A stretch of 64,000 bases of DNA, taken from Candidatus Heimdallarchaeota archaeon. GTDB taxonomy: Archaea; Asgardarchaeota; Heimdallarchaeia; Heimdallarchaeales; Heimdallarchaeaceae. A program made the translations under genes and the position numbers. Numbering within the stretch: position 1 is the stretch's first letter; each line of letters opens with the position of its first letter. This document shows positions 44,665 to 53,507 of this stretch, in pieces. The DNA is taken from contig JAUVXV010000002.1 of NCBI GenBank assembly GCA_030603365.1, positions 372,001-436,000 on the forward strand. Direction: 5' to 3'. The notes under the pieces are model-generated. The model did no database searches and had not been told where the DNA came from. It saw only the letters and a program-made list of their open reading frames with translations.

Positions 44665-45882
44665 CTACAATTCATTTTGAACAAGAATTTGTTTATTCTT
44701 AATTATGTATTTCATAGATCCACGTAACATTTTATTTTGAAAAGGTGACCAACCAGCTTTAGACTTTATCCAATCTGAATCTACATGGAAAGGAGTATGA
44801 GGATCCAAGATTACAATTTCTTCTTTAATAGCTTTCTCTTTAATATTAAGTAATGAAGAAGGGAATTTATAGAAAGCTTCGATTGCTCGTTCCCATTCCA
44901 AATCCCCTAAATTGATTAAAGTGCAAACTGTTGGTAATAGCTCTTGAACACCAGGCATACCACTTAAACATTCATTTTCTTTTTCTTCGATAGTATGAGG
45001 AGAGTGGCTAGAACTAATCATGTCAATTATTCCCATAGCTAGGGATTCAACAAGTATTCTGCTATCTCTTGTGTTTCTCAGTGGTGGTTTCACTTTTTTC
45101 AGATGTTCTTCAAGATCTGTTGCTTGATTGAAAAATAGATATCTTGGACATGTGTCTGATGTAAGATTTGGAGTATTCACTAATTCTAATAATTTTGAAG
45201 AAAGGGAACTGCTTACATGTGTTATATGTAGTTTCAGTGATGAATAATCTTTTGCCCACTGTAAAATCTTCTGAACAGCTACCGCTTCTGCTTCAGGAGG
45301 ATGTTTCTTATTGTGATCACTTTCAAAATCATGTTCTTTGAGTATATTGGGATCTTCAGCATGAAAGATTATTGGTTTATTAGTTTCTAGTTCCTCTAGA
45401 TTGTCCAATGCAGAAATTATTCTTTCTTCATCGATGGTTAAATCTCCTGAAGAATCAGACATGAAGATCTTATATGCATCACAATACTCATCTAATTCAG
45501 ATATATCTTCAGCATTGTTATTAGTAATTGCCGCTGCAATAAGAATATCAACAATATCCTGTTTTTTGGTCAGCTCACGTTTGTACTTGAGATCGTTAAT
45601 AGAATCAGTTACAGGATTTGTATTTGGCATATCTAAAACAGTTAGAACTCCTCCAAACAGAGCTGCTTCTGCACCTGTAATCATATCTTCTTTATGAGTA
45701 AATCCCGGTTCTCTGAAATGAACGTGTAAGTCAATACCCGGAGGTATGCCTAAATAATCCCTGCAGTCAATCTCATTTCCTAGAATTTTAATTAAGGATG
45801 GATTATAGTCTACTTCTAAATCTTGAATTTCAAAATCTCTTTTCTGATGGTTCCAGATTTTAAGATTCGAGAGAATGACCAT
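44665..45882 (-). CDS. pyrC: Dihydroorotase, with the usual catalytic Asp replaced
   Basis: 405 residues of the cyclic amidohydrolase family. Metal motif DLHVHFREPG (near residue 48), a probable carbamylated lysine in YKIFM, ligand histidines in FHAED and THVSS, and the last motif SSHSPH. In known dihydroorotases this last motif is TDHAPH or SDHSPH, so the catalytic Asp is Ser here. The gene sits 2 bases downstream of pyrK in a pyrD-pyrK-pyrC order, which strongly supports a pyrimidine role. Either the Asp is supplied from elsewhere or the enzyme is altered. Confidence 0.85.
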   Translation of the reverse strand: MVILSNLKIWNHQKRDFEIQDLEVDYNPSLIKILGNEIDCRDYLGIPPGIDLHVHFREPGFTHKEDMITGAEAALFGGVLTVLDMPNTNPVTDSINDLKYKRELTKKQDIVDILIAAAITNNNAEDISELDEYCDAYKIFMSDSSGDLTIDEERIISALDNLEELETNKPIIFHAEDPNILKEHDFESDHNKKHPPEAEAVAVQKILQWAKDYSSLKLHITHVSSSLSSKLLELVNTPNLTSDTCPRYLFFNQATDLEEHLKKVKPPLRNTRDSRILVESLAMGIIDMISSSHSPHTIEEKENECLSGMPGVQELLPTVCTLINLGDLEWERAIEAFYKFPSSLLNIKEKAIKEEIVILDPHTPFHVDSDWIKSKAGWSPFQNKMLRGSMKYIIKNKQILVQNEL

Positions 45883-45884
45883 GG

Positions 45885-46736
45885 TTATATCCTCACTTTT
45901 TCGCCTGATTCAAGTCTTTTGTATAGTCCAAAGTCACTGATTTGTTCCAACTGTTCAGTGTTAAAAACAGGACCATCTACACATATTCTCCAACCAGTTG
46001 GATCTACAGCACAATATGAACAAGCACCAAAACCACATCTCATATAACGGTCAGCTAAACTCATTTGCATATCCATAACATTCGAATATTTTTTCCCAAT
46101 ATTGAAAATTGCTTTCATCATTTTTTCTGGACCAGCAACATACATTACAGAAGGAGTTTGATTTTCCTGTAAGAAATTCTCCAAATCTACAGTAGGAAAT
46201 CCTTGGTAGCCGTAAGATCCATCATCTGTACAAACATGAAATGTAATTAGATCCTTGTCATGAAGATCTTGAAACCAATCAAGATACATCAACCTATCTT
46301 TTGTTCTCGCACCCTCAAAAACATGAATGTTTTGTTTACTATCTTTTTCCAATAGAGTTGTAGTTAAGAGTTTGAGAGGAGTCATACCAAAACCTCCTCC
46401 AATTAGCAGATGATTCACATCTTGTGGAGGTTTGAACGGTTTCCCATAAAATCCTCTAACACCTACTAAATCCCCAATTTGCTTATTAATCATTGCTTCA
46501 GTACCAGGTCCCATTTTAGCAATACCAACTTCTAAAATGTTTTCTTTAAAACCTGCAATTCCTATAGGAAATTCATCTACTCCAGGAACCCAAAGCATTA
46601 TGAATTGTCCAGGTAAAGCTCGCTGAGCTTTAATTGGAAGTTCTATAAGAAATTTGTAAGTATCTTCACATTCCAATTCTTTTGTAATTATTTTTCCCAT
46701 AAGGGGTTTGTCATTTGGCAAGGTTTGTTTTGTCAT
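45885..46736 (-). CDS. pyrK: Dihydroorotate dehydrogenase electron transfer subunit
   Basis: 283 residues. An N-terminal FAD-binding barrel is followed by an NAD domain with GGGFGMTPLKLL and a C-terminal [2Fe-2S] motif CGFGACSYCAVD plus CVDGPVF. This is the PyrK/HydG type that connects the class 1B PyrD flavin to NAD. It overlaps pyrD by 4 bases and leads into pyrC 2 bases later. Confidence 0.92.
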   Translation of the reverse strand: MTKQTLPNDKPLMGKIITKELECEDTYKFLIELPIKAQRALPGQFIMLWVPGVDEFPIGIAGFKENILEVGIAKMGPGTEAMINKQIGDLVGVRGFYGKPFKPPQDVNHLLIGGGFGMTPLKLLTTTLLEKDSKQNIHVFEGARTKDRLMYLDWFQDLHDKDLITFHVCTDDGSYGYQGFPTVDLENFLQENQTPSVMYVAGPEKMMKAIFNIGKKYSNVMDMQMSLADRYMRCGFGACSYCAVDPTGWRICVDGPVFNTEQLEQISDFGLYKRLESGEKVRI

Positions 46737-47653
46737 CTGTGAGCTCCTCCAGTAATTTCCTTTATTGAATTAAATTGATGCTCTTTCATGTATTTCTTAA
46801 TCTTCATTTGGAAGAATCTTATCATATTTTCAGGATAAGCTACACCCAGAGATGTGCCTATTTCGACTGCTGTGGCCCCCGCAAGGAGATATTCAATTAT
46901 ATCCTCTCCTCGATAAATTCCCCCAACACCGATGATAGGTATTTTATCGCCAAAATTTTCATATAAATCATAAACATAACGAATTCCTATTGGTTTGATT
47001 GCTGCTCCAGAGAGACCTCCACGTTTAAATCCAAGCACAGGCATTTTTGTTTGAATATCAATTACCATCGCTTTGAGAGTGTTAATAGCAACCAACGCAT
47101 CACTTCCACCTTTTATAGCTGCATCAGCTATTTCCAAGATGTTACTAACATTTGGTGTTAGTTTAACCCATAGAGGAATTTCTGTTTCTTTTCTTAACAT
47201 TGATACGATTTCCTTAACTAATTCAGGATCAGTTCCTATCTGAGTTCCTCCTTTTTCAGTGTTAGGGCAACTTAGATTCAATTCAAAAGCAAGAACAGAT
47301 AAATCCTTTAATCCATTTAGAACCTCTAAGAATTCTTCTTTATTTTCTCCAAAAATTGAAACAATAGTTGGTATTTTGTTTTCATTGAGAATTTGAATGT
47401 CTTCTCTGAAAATTGAATATCCAGGATTTGCTAATCCTACAGAATTTATTACACTTCTTATTTCTTGTAATGCAAATACACTAGGATTTGGATTGCCAAT
47501 TCTGGATCTTGGACCTATACTCTTTGTAATCACAGCACCCAAACCTGCTTCATAAGTTCTCTGAAGAGTAGAGTAAGTCGTTCCCAGAACACCAGAAGCT
47601 AAAATTAGCGGATTTCTGAGCTGTATATCACCGACTTCTGTATCAAAACTCAT
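46733..47653 (-). CDS. pyrD: Dihydroorotate dehydrogenase, class 1B catalytic subunit
   Basis: 306 residues, FMN-binding barrel. ELNLSCPNTEKGG carries the base cysteine of class 1 enzymes, with KLTPNV, VAINTLKA and the phosphate loop GVGGIYRGEDIIEYLLAGATAVEIGT. It oxidises dihydroorotate to orotate, passing electrons through PyrK to NAD. It is the first gene of the pyrD-pyrK-pyrC operon; the 47654-47822 region must hold its promoter and that of the divergent phosphoesterase. Confidence 0.93.
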   Translation of the reverse strand: MSFDTEVGDIQLRNPLILASGVLGTTYSTLQRTYEAGLGAVITKSIGPRSRIGNPNPSVFALQEIRSVINSVGLANPGYSIFREDIQILNENKIPTIVSIFGENKEEFLEVLNGLKDLSVLAFELNLSCPNTEKGGTQIGTDPELVKEIVSMLRKETEIPLWVKLTPNVSNILEIADAAIKGGSDALVAINTLKAMVIDIQTKMPVLGFKRGGLSGAAIKPIGIRYVYDLYENFGDKIPIIGVGGIYRGEDIIEYLLAGATAVEIGTSLGVAYPENMIRFFQMKIKKYMKEHQFNSIKEITGGAHR

Positions 47654-47822
47654 GTAGAATAGTTTTTTTTAAACTTGAAAAGTTTTACTGATTTACGGAA
47701 TTTAGATCCAAGATTCAAAAAACTAAATTTTCTGAAAAAAAACACATTTCATATGAAAAATTTATTATATATTCAGAAAAAACAAAGATATAGAGGTCTT
47801 ATAATCTTCAAAGTGATATTCT

Positions 47823-48527
47823 TTGCCCCGAATCGCAGTCATTTCTGATATCCATTCAAACATCTTCGCTTTAGAGGCAGTTCTAAAGGATATTCAGAGA
47901 AAAAAAATTATTGATGAAATCATCTGTTTGGGTGATGTAGTGGGTTATTATCCTTTTCCTAACGAGTGTATAGAACTAATTCGTGAGCAATGCTCTATAA
48001 CAATGTTAGGTAACCATGATGCTGGCGTCATTGGAGATGAACCTTCTTTCTATTTCAATCCAACAGCTTATGAAATGATTGCATGGACTCAGGAAAATAT
48101 CAAACAAGAACACTTGAAATGGATAACCTCACTACCTAGAAGAAGAACGATTGAGAGAAATGGTAAAACCATCTACCTTGTGCATGGATCTCCGTTCAAA
48201 GTTTTTGATTATATGGATTCTAGCTCAGATAAACAATTGAAGGCAATGTTAAGTGAGGCTTTCGAAAAAACAGAAACTGATATACTTATGGTGGGACATA
48301 CTCATGTACCTGTTAAAACCAAATTTAAGAATAAACATTTCCTAAATCCAGGTTCTGTTGGACAGCCAAGAAATGGCACTCCAGGAGCGTATTATTCGAT
48401 AGTAAATACTAATCCATTCAATATTTCTATGATCCACCTAAAGTATGATTTTTCACCTTTGCAAGAAAAAATGAAAGAATTAGAACTTCCTAAGTCTTTG
48501 AGTGATAGATTAAATAGAGGTCATTAA
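47823..48527 (+). CDS. Calcineurin-like metallophosphoesterase (YfcE type)
   Basis: 234 residues with the five metal motifs: SDIHSN (residues 8-13), GDVVGY (near 38), GNHDA (near 62), VHGSP (near 121) and GHTHVP (near 157). Such enzymes hydrolyse phosphodiesters or phosphomonoesters; the natural substrate is unknown. TTG is the only plausible start and has AAGTGAT about 8 bases ahead. A TTATTATATATT promoter element lies near 47765. Confidence 0.88.
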   Translation: MPRIAVISDIHSNIFALEAVLKDIQRKKIIDEIICLGDVVGYYPFPNECIELIREQCSITMLGNHDAGVIGDEPSFYFNPTAYEMIAWTQENIKQEHLKWITSLPRRRTIERNGKTIYLVHGSPFKVFDYMDSSSDKQLKAMLSEAFEKTETDILMVGHTHVPVKTKFKNKHFLNPGSVGQPRNGTPGAYYSIVNTNPFNISMIHLKYDFSPLQEKMKELELPKSLSDRLNRGH

Positions 48528-48536
48528 TTAGAAAAA

Positions 48537-48923
48537 TTACTCGTAGTGAAAATCAAGATCTATTTCTTCATCATCTAAATCTTCCAATTCTGCTTCTAGT
48601 TTATCATTGTAAAGATCGTATAGAATTACTAATGCTACACCTTGATGAATTCCAGCTTTAACAGAAAGCCCCTTGTAGCTCATTTCTGGATTATCTGGAA
48701 GAATCTTTTCTCTGACATATCCCTTGAGATTATTGTAATTTGGAATAGTTCTTATTCCATCTATCAGTTCTTGTAATTTTCCCTCAAACCCTTTAAAATT
48801 AACGTTTAAGCGCTTTTGCTTTCTAAGACTTTCGAGGAATTCGTTATTAGCTTCTTCTTCTCTTACTAGGTCCTCTTCAACGCTTTTGTCTTTATCCCCA
48901 ATGTAATTGAACAGTGTATTCAA
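48537..48923 (-). CDS. Acidic hypothetical protein
   Basis: 128 residues with an acidic charged N-terminus and a strongly acidic C-terminal tail (residues 108-128). The middle (YKGLSVKAGIHQGVALVILYDLYN) looks like a small helical fold, possibly a helix-turn-helix-like segment, but it is not recognised. It starts with TTG and faces a 580-base AT-rich upstream region. Confidence 0.55.
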   Translation of the reverse strand: MNTLFNYIGDKDKSVEEDLVREEEANNEFLESLRKQKRLNVNFKGFEGKLQELIDGIRTIPNYNNLKGYVREKILPDNPEMSYKGLSVKAGIHQGVALVILYDLYNDKLEAELEDLDDEEIDLDFHYE

Positions 48924-49504
48924 CCTATAACCCCTTTCACTAAGTGTTGTTGTTCAGTGAAGGATTTTTACTATAAAATTGTTTTGTAATACGGGTTAAT
49001 CAAATAAACATTTATTTTATAGAAAAAGTATTATTTAGTTCGAAAAAAAATTTGTTAAAGGGAACATTATTTTTCTTTCCGTGAAAATAGACTTGGTCGC
49101 TAAGACAAATGTCTCTATATTTAATTAACACCTTACTAGAATAAGCATACACATCAAAGAATAGAAAATAAAACGAAAAGTTGATTAAATAACAATAGTT
49201 TCTAACTAGTGATTCTCTAAAAACCCGACAATAATAGACAAGCATACTGAAGAAGATAGTTTTATAGAGATTCTATCAACTAGAGTGAGAACAGAGTCTA
49301 AAATAGAATAATTTAAGCAAATTAATATTTTATCATACATTTGTAAAATATAATAAAAATATGTGTATTAGTATAGCTAAAAATTAGAATAAATATAACA
49401 ATATAAAATATCTTTGTCTAATTATCTAGTGAAACATTTTATTTAAAGGATAAACTAAGAAAATATAAATGCATTTTATTAAAAAAAACCATTATCAAAG
49501 CGAT
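48924..49504. other. AT-rich intergenic region with no gene recognised
   Basis: About 580 bases, even poorer in G and C than the surroundings. It must contain the promoter of the 48537-48923 gene. I found no tRNA, no convincing C/D box pair and no credible ORF; a 77-codon minus-strand frame (49012-49245) is rich in Phe and Tyr and judged random. Small palindromes such as ATAGA-GAT-TCTAT near 49265 are expected in such DNA. Confidence 0.6.
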
Positions 49505-50989
49505 TTATTTCCAATTCTTAGAACTTTCTACAGATTTTTTCCATCTAGAAAGCAAAGACTCTCTAGTTTCTATATCCATTTCAGGTTTATATTCTTCTTC
49601 TACAAGAAAATTTGATTGAATATCATCCAAATTTTCCCAATAATCTACTGCTAATCCCGCTAAATAAGCTGCACCTAAAGCAGTAGTTTCACTTATAGTA
49701 GGTTTCTGAACAACGACATCCGAAACATCTGCTTGAAATTGTAGTAATGGAGAACATTTAGTTATACCACCATCAACGCGTAAAATGTTTATATCTATAC
49801 CTGATTCTTCACGCATTATCTCAAATACGTCTTCAGATTGATAACATATGGATTCAAGAGTTGCCCGAATTATGTGATTTCGTGTAGATCCCCTAGTTAA
49901 GCCTAGAATTGTACCTCTTGCGTAAGGATCCCAATAAGGAGCACCTAATCCCACAAAAGCTGGAACAAAGAATACTCCTTCTGTACTTTTTGTATTGTTC
50001 ATGATGCTTGTAAGTTCGTTAATATTATCAAGTATTCTGAGACCTTCTTCTAACCATTGAATTGCTGCTCCTGTGATGAAAACACTTCCTTCCAAGGCAT
50101 AAGTAATTTTATTATCGATTTTCCATGCGATAGTTGAGAGCAGTCCCTTCTTCGAATCAACAACTGTTTCACCAGTGTTTAGAAGCATAAAATTACCTGT
50201 ACCATAGGTATTCTTTACAGAACCTTTTTCAAAGCAGGTTTGTCCAAACAAAGCAGCTTGTTGATCACCAATGGCTCCAGTTACTGACAACTGGGAAGAA
50301 AAGAGCTTTTCTTTTGTTAGACCATATGCATCTTTGTCACTACTTGGACGAACTTCAGGAAGAATGTCTAAAGGTATTTGCAGTAAATCTAATAACTCAG
50401 TATCCCATTCACCGTTATGAATATTGAAAAGTAATGTTCTGGATGCATTAGAATAATCCGTGATATGATTCCCAGTTAAATTCCAAATCAACCAACTATC
50501 TATAGTTCCGACCAGGAGATTGTTTCTGTTTTGGGTGTCTTTTGCTTTAGTATTGTTCTCTAATAGCCATTTAATTTTAGTACCAGAGAAATAAGGATCT
50601 AGAACAAGCCCAGTTTTTCTATTGAACAGTTCTGAATAGCCGTTATTTCTTAACTCATCACAAATATCTGATGTTCTTCGACATTGCCACACAATTGCGT
50701 TATGAAGAGGTAAACCAGTTTCCTTATCCCAAGCAACAATTGTTTCTCTTTGATTGGTTACACCTATTGAACAAATATCTGTTGAAGATAACTTAGCCTT
50801 AAGAAGAGAATTTTTTACTGTTTTGATGGTGTTTTCCCAAATTTCCATTGGATTATGTTCAACCCATCCAGCTTGAGGAAATATCTGTTTATGTTCAATA
50901 TAATCTTTTGATACTTCATTTCCAGCTTTGCTGAAAATAATCGATCTAGTACCAGTAGTTCCTTGATCAATACTTAAAACATACTGCAT
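49505..50989 (-). CDS. glpK: Glycerol kinase
   Basis: 494 residues, full length, FGGY family. The opening QYVLSIDQGTTGTRSIIF holds the phosphate-binding loop. The segments GVTNQRETIVAWD, GTIDSWLIWNLTG and GAIGDQQAALFGQ are glycerol-kinase specific, and GLGAPYWDPYARG follows. It phosphorylates glycerol using ATP, feeding glycerol phosphate into lipid or carbon metabolism. No glycerol facilitator or glycerol-phosphate dehydrogenase is adjacent. Confidence 0.95.
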   Translation of the reverse strand: MQYVLSIDQGTTGTRSIIFSKAGNEVSKDYIEHKQIFPQAGWVEHNPMEIWENTIKTVKNSLLKAKLSSTDICSIGVTNQRETIVAWDKETGLPLHNAIVWQCRRTSDICDELRNNGYSELFNRKTGLVLDPYFSGTKIKWLLENNTKAKDTQNRNNLLVGTIDSWLIWNLTGNHITDYSNASRTLLFNIHNGEWDTELLDLLQIPLDILPEVRPSSDKDAYGLTKEKLFSSQLSVTGAIGDQQAALFGQTCFEKGSVKNTYGTGNFMLLNTGETVVDSKKGLLSTIAWKIDNKITYALEGSVFITGAAIQWLEEGLRILDNINELTSIMNNTKSTEGVFFVPAFVGLGAPYWDPYARGTILGLTRGSTRNHIIRATLESICYQSEDVFEIMREESGIDINILRVDGGITKCSPLLQFQADVSDVVVQKPTISETTALGAAYLAGLAVDYWENLDDIQSNFLVEEEYKPEMDIETRESLLSRWKKSVESSKNWK

Positions 50990-51030
50990 AGTTTGTAATA
51001 AAATACGAGAGTTTTAAATTTGTTTAGGTT

Positions 51031-52344
51031 TTATTTGAAAGTTTCATGTTTCTTTCCTTGACGAATTTTGCGCCTACGCTTTGGTTTATCAAGTTCTTTT
51101 AGTGTTTCAGCCCCCTGGGTTGAATAATATCTTCCTCTCCATGAAACTTTCTTTCCTCTTAAGCCATAAACAATTGCCACAACAATTACTACAAAGTTGA
51201 CTAATTGTGTTATTGGAAAGAATAAAGCTATCCACCATCTCAAATCACCCTTTTTCCTCCAATAAAAATAGTATGTTGCTGCATATGCTAGATATAAACC
51301 AGAATTAACAATAATTCCAAATGTGTAATCAGTCCAGAAGAAATACTGTCCATCATTAAAGAATGATTGAATTAAGAAATAAGGTGCAAACAGGAAGTAT
51401 AAGAGCCATAATATCATAAAACCTATTCTCCAAGGTGTTAATGTAACAATTCCACCCCATATTGCTCGTCTGAATGCTCTAAAGAATTGATTGAAACCTT
51501 CTGGGTACATTCGGGTTTGCACTAAACGGGTTCCATCTATGAAACTTAGCCCTAACTCTTTTTCTTTACACAACTTTGCTAATGCAACATCCTCTACAAG
51601 AGAACTACTTATAGCCATATGCCCACCTAGTTCTTCATAGCCATTTCTTGTAAAAAGCATATACTGACCAGAAGCTAGAAAAGAATCTTTGATGTAAGGA
51701 TTACTTATATCATCTCTTGGTCCGCCACATAGAAAACTCAAGAAATAAAGATAGGATGGGAAGAATTCGTAGAATTTGTAAGCTTCAAGATAGGGTAACA
51801 GAGAGAATAATACAACTTCAGAACCTAAAAGGTGTGAAACTGTAATCCTTAGTGATCCGGGAGTATGTTTTGTATCAGCATCAGTAAATAATAAAACATC
51901 TCCTTGAGCGGCTTGATAGCCTACGTGGCAGCCATAAGATTTACCAATCCATCCAGTTGGAAGATTCTCGTCAATTAGCACATTCACCCCGAAGGATTCA
52001 GCAATTTCGACAGTCTTATCTTTTGAACCTCCATCAACGACTAATATTTCATAGTTAGGATAATCAAGTCTAGTTAAACTGGTTAGACACTTCCGAATAT
52101 TTACTTCTTCTTCCAACGTTGGAACTATAATTGAAACAAACGGAAAATCCTCATTCTTTAAATCTAAAATATGCCAGCCATTACGACTGTTCTGTACCAG
52201 TACAAAAAAGTACACAAAACAGACTACAACTAGTGAAATATATAGTGATTCAAAGAACCAGCCCACTTTATACACCTGATGATTACGTTTGCGATTATAT
52301 GTACGAACTTCTTTATATACTTTATCAGCTTTTGTTTTCTTCAT
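51031..52344 (-). CDS. Membrane glycosyltransferase family 2
   Basis: 437 residues. One transmembrane helix near residues 27-50, then a GT-A domain with FVSIIVPTLEEE, VVDGGSKD, the nucleotide-sugar DxD as TDADT (near residue 155), and a QTRMYPEGF motif; then three or four C-terminal transmembrane helices (about 300-410). The overall plan resembles the CrtQ/hopanoid-associated GT2 group that glycosylates isoprenoid lipids. The acceptor is unknown. The basic C-terminal tail is cytoplasmic. Confidence 0.85.
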   Translation of the reverse strand: MKKTKADKVYKEVRTYNRKRNHQVYKVGWFFESLYISLVVVCFVYFFVLVQNSRNGWHILDLKNEDFPFVSIIVPTLEEEVNIRKCLTSLTRLDYPNYEILVVDGGSKDKTVEIAESFGVNVLIDENLPTGWIGKSYGCHVGYQAAQGDVLLFTDADTKHTPGSLRITVSHLLGSEVVLFSLLPYLEAYKFYEFFPSYLYFLSFLCGGPRDDISNPYIKDSFLASGQYMLFTRNGYEELGGHMAISSSLVEDVALAKLCKEKELGLSFIDGTRLVQTRMYPEGFNQFFRAFRRAIWGGIVTLTPWRIGFMILWLLYFLFAPYFLIQSFFNDGQYFFWTDYTFGIIVNSGLYLAYAATYYFYWRKKGDLRWWIALFFPITQLVNFVVIVVAIVYGLRGKKVSWRGRYYSTQGAETLKELDKPKRRRKIRQGKKHETFK

Positions 52345-52447
52345 ATATTTTCCTAATTGATTAATAATTCGTTTAAATCAAATTTGTAACCCAAATAGAA
52401 GTAAAAATAATAGAAATAGAAAATTAAAAGGAAAAGTAAATAGTAAC

Positions 52448-53413
52448 TTATGTTGTTTGGATTGGACCTTCGGGTGTCATATAAACGGTATGTTCATGTT
52501 GACTAATCAAAGCCTCTGAAGTATCAGAAAGAACATGATATTGATACAAAGCACCTACATTGCTTAATTCTCTTATACCCATTTTAGCTTTAGCAGGTCC
52601 TAATGCCTTGTAAATCCACCTGGTTGCGACAGGAAGACGATGATATTCTCTTTCCAACAATCTTCGAACTTGTTTTGCTGAATCTGTACGCAATGGAAAT
52701 CTTCCATCAGCTAAACGAACAATATACAACTTAGTTCTATCTTGATGTGATTCACCAGAACCAGTTGATGCAAAAGTTTCTATTGCATATACCTCATCTT
52801 GTAGAATCAGATTACCTTTCCTACCGGCTACATTAGGTATAGATTTAGGTCCGTGGACTCTATAAGGAAGTAGTAAATGACCTGAAAGATCCTTTACGGT
52901 GGTAAAACCATATCCTTCAATTATATTCTCAATAAGATCTCCTAGTTTCCCAGTATACCCACCTGCGCGAATAACTTTTACAGCTGTTTCGGTAGCTTCT
53001 TTGCTAGCCTTAATCAAATCATTGTGAACGTCATCAAAAGCTACTGTAAGTGCAGTATCAGCGATAAATCCGTCATATTGAACTCCACAATCAATCTTAA
53101 CTACATCTCCTTTTTTTAGAACCAATTCATCTTCCCAAGGACTTGTATAATGAGCAGCATGATTATTAATTGCAACGTTAAGAGGAAACGCTGGTTTCAT
53201 TCCTGCGTCTGCGATCATTTTATCAGCAGTTTCACACAAATCTAATGCTTTAATTCCTGGTTTAGCCATCCCTTTGAGATGTTGAAGAATACTCTTAGCA
53301 ACTTCCCCTGCCTTCTTGTATTTCTCTAAGGGAGTTTCTTCTATTTCTTCTTCTTTAACCTCTTCTGTTTTTTCTTCTTTGACTTCCTCTTTAGTCTTTT
53401 TTTCTTCAGCCAT
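52448..53413 (-). CDS. map: Type II methionine aminopeptidase with charged N-terminal extension
   Basis: 321 residues. The pita-bread fold has its metal ligands: Asp in KIDCGVQYDGFIAD, His in LSGHLLLPYRVHG, Glu in AIETFAST and the last Glu in EHTVYM. The insertion after the central His marks type II. The first ~27 residues alternate Lys and Glu (EEKKTKEEVKEE), a segment most archaeal enzymes lack and which recalls the charged N-terminus of eukaryotic MetAP2. It removes initiator methionine from nascent proteins. Confidence 0.93.
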   Translation of the reverse strand: MAEEKKTKEEVKEEKTEEVKEEEIEETPLEKYKKAGEVAKSILQHLKGMAKPGIKALDLCETADKMIADAGMKPAFPLNVAINNHAAHYTSPWEDELVLKKGDVVKIDCGVQYDGFIADTALTVAFDDVHNDLIKASKEATETAVKVIRAGGYTGKLGDLIENIIEGYGFTTVKDLSGHLLLPYRVHGPKSIPNVAGRKGNLILQDEVYAIETFASTGSGESHQDRTKLYIVRLADGRFPLRTDSAKQVRRLLEREYHRLPVATRWIYKALGPAKAKMGIRELSNVGALYQYHVLSDTSEALISQHEHTVYMTPEGPIQTT

Positions 53414-53507
53414 TTATTTTCACCAGAATTGAATTCTACTCCATTTTAATATATTTAACTCTGATGTTTTGACACAAAAATTAGAAAAAGAAAAAGAGGG
53501 GAAAAGT

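Noticed and set aside
49012..49245. 77-codon minus-strand ORF in the long AT-rich spacer
   Set aside because: Very rich in Phe, Tyr and Lys with no start signal or domain, as expected for random AT-rich DNA.
49208..49245. Possible C/D sRNA (GTGATT ... CTGA)
   Set aside because: Box C has two mismatches and the flanking stem is not adjacent to box D.
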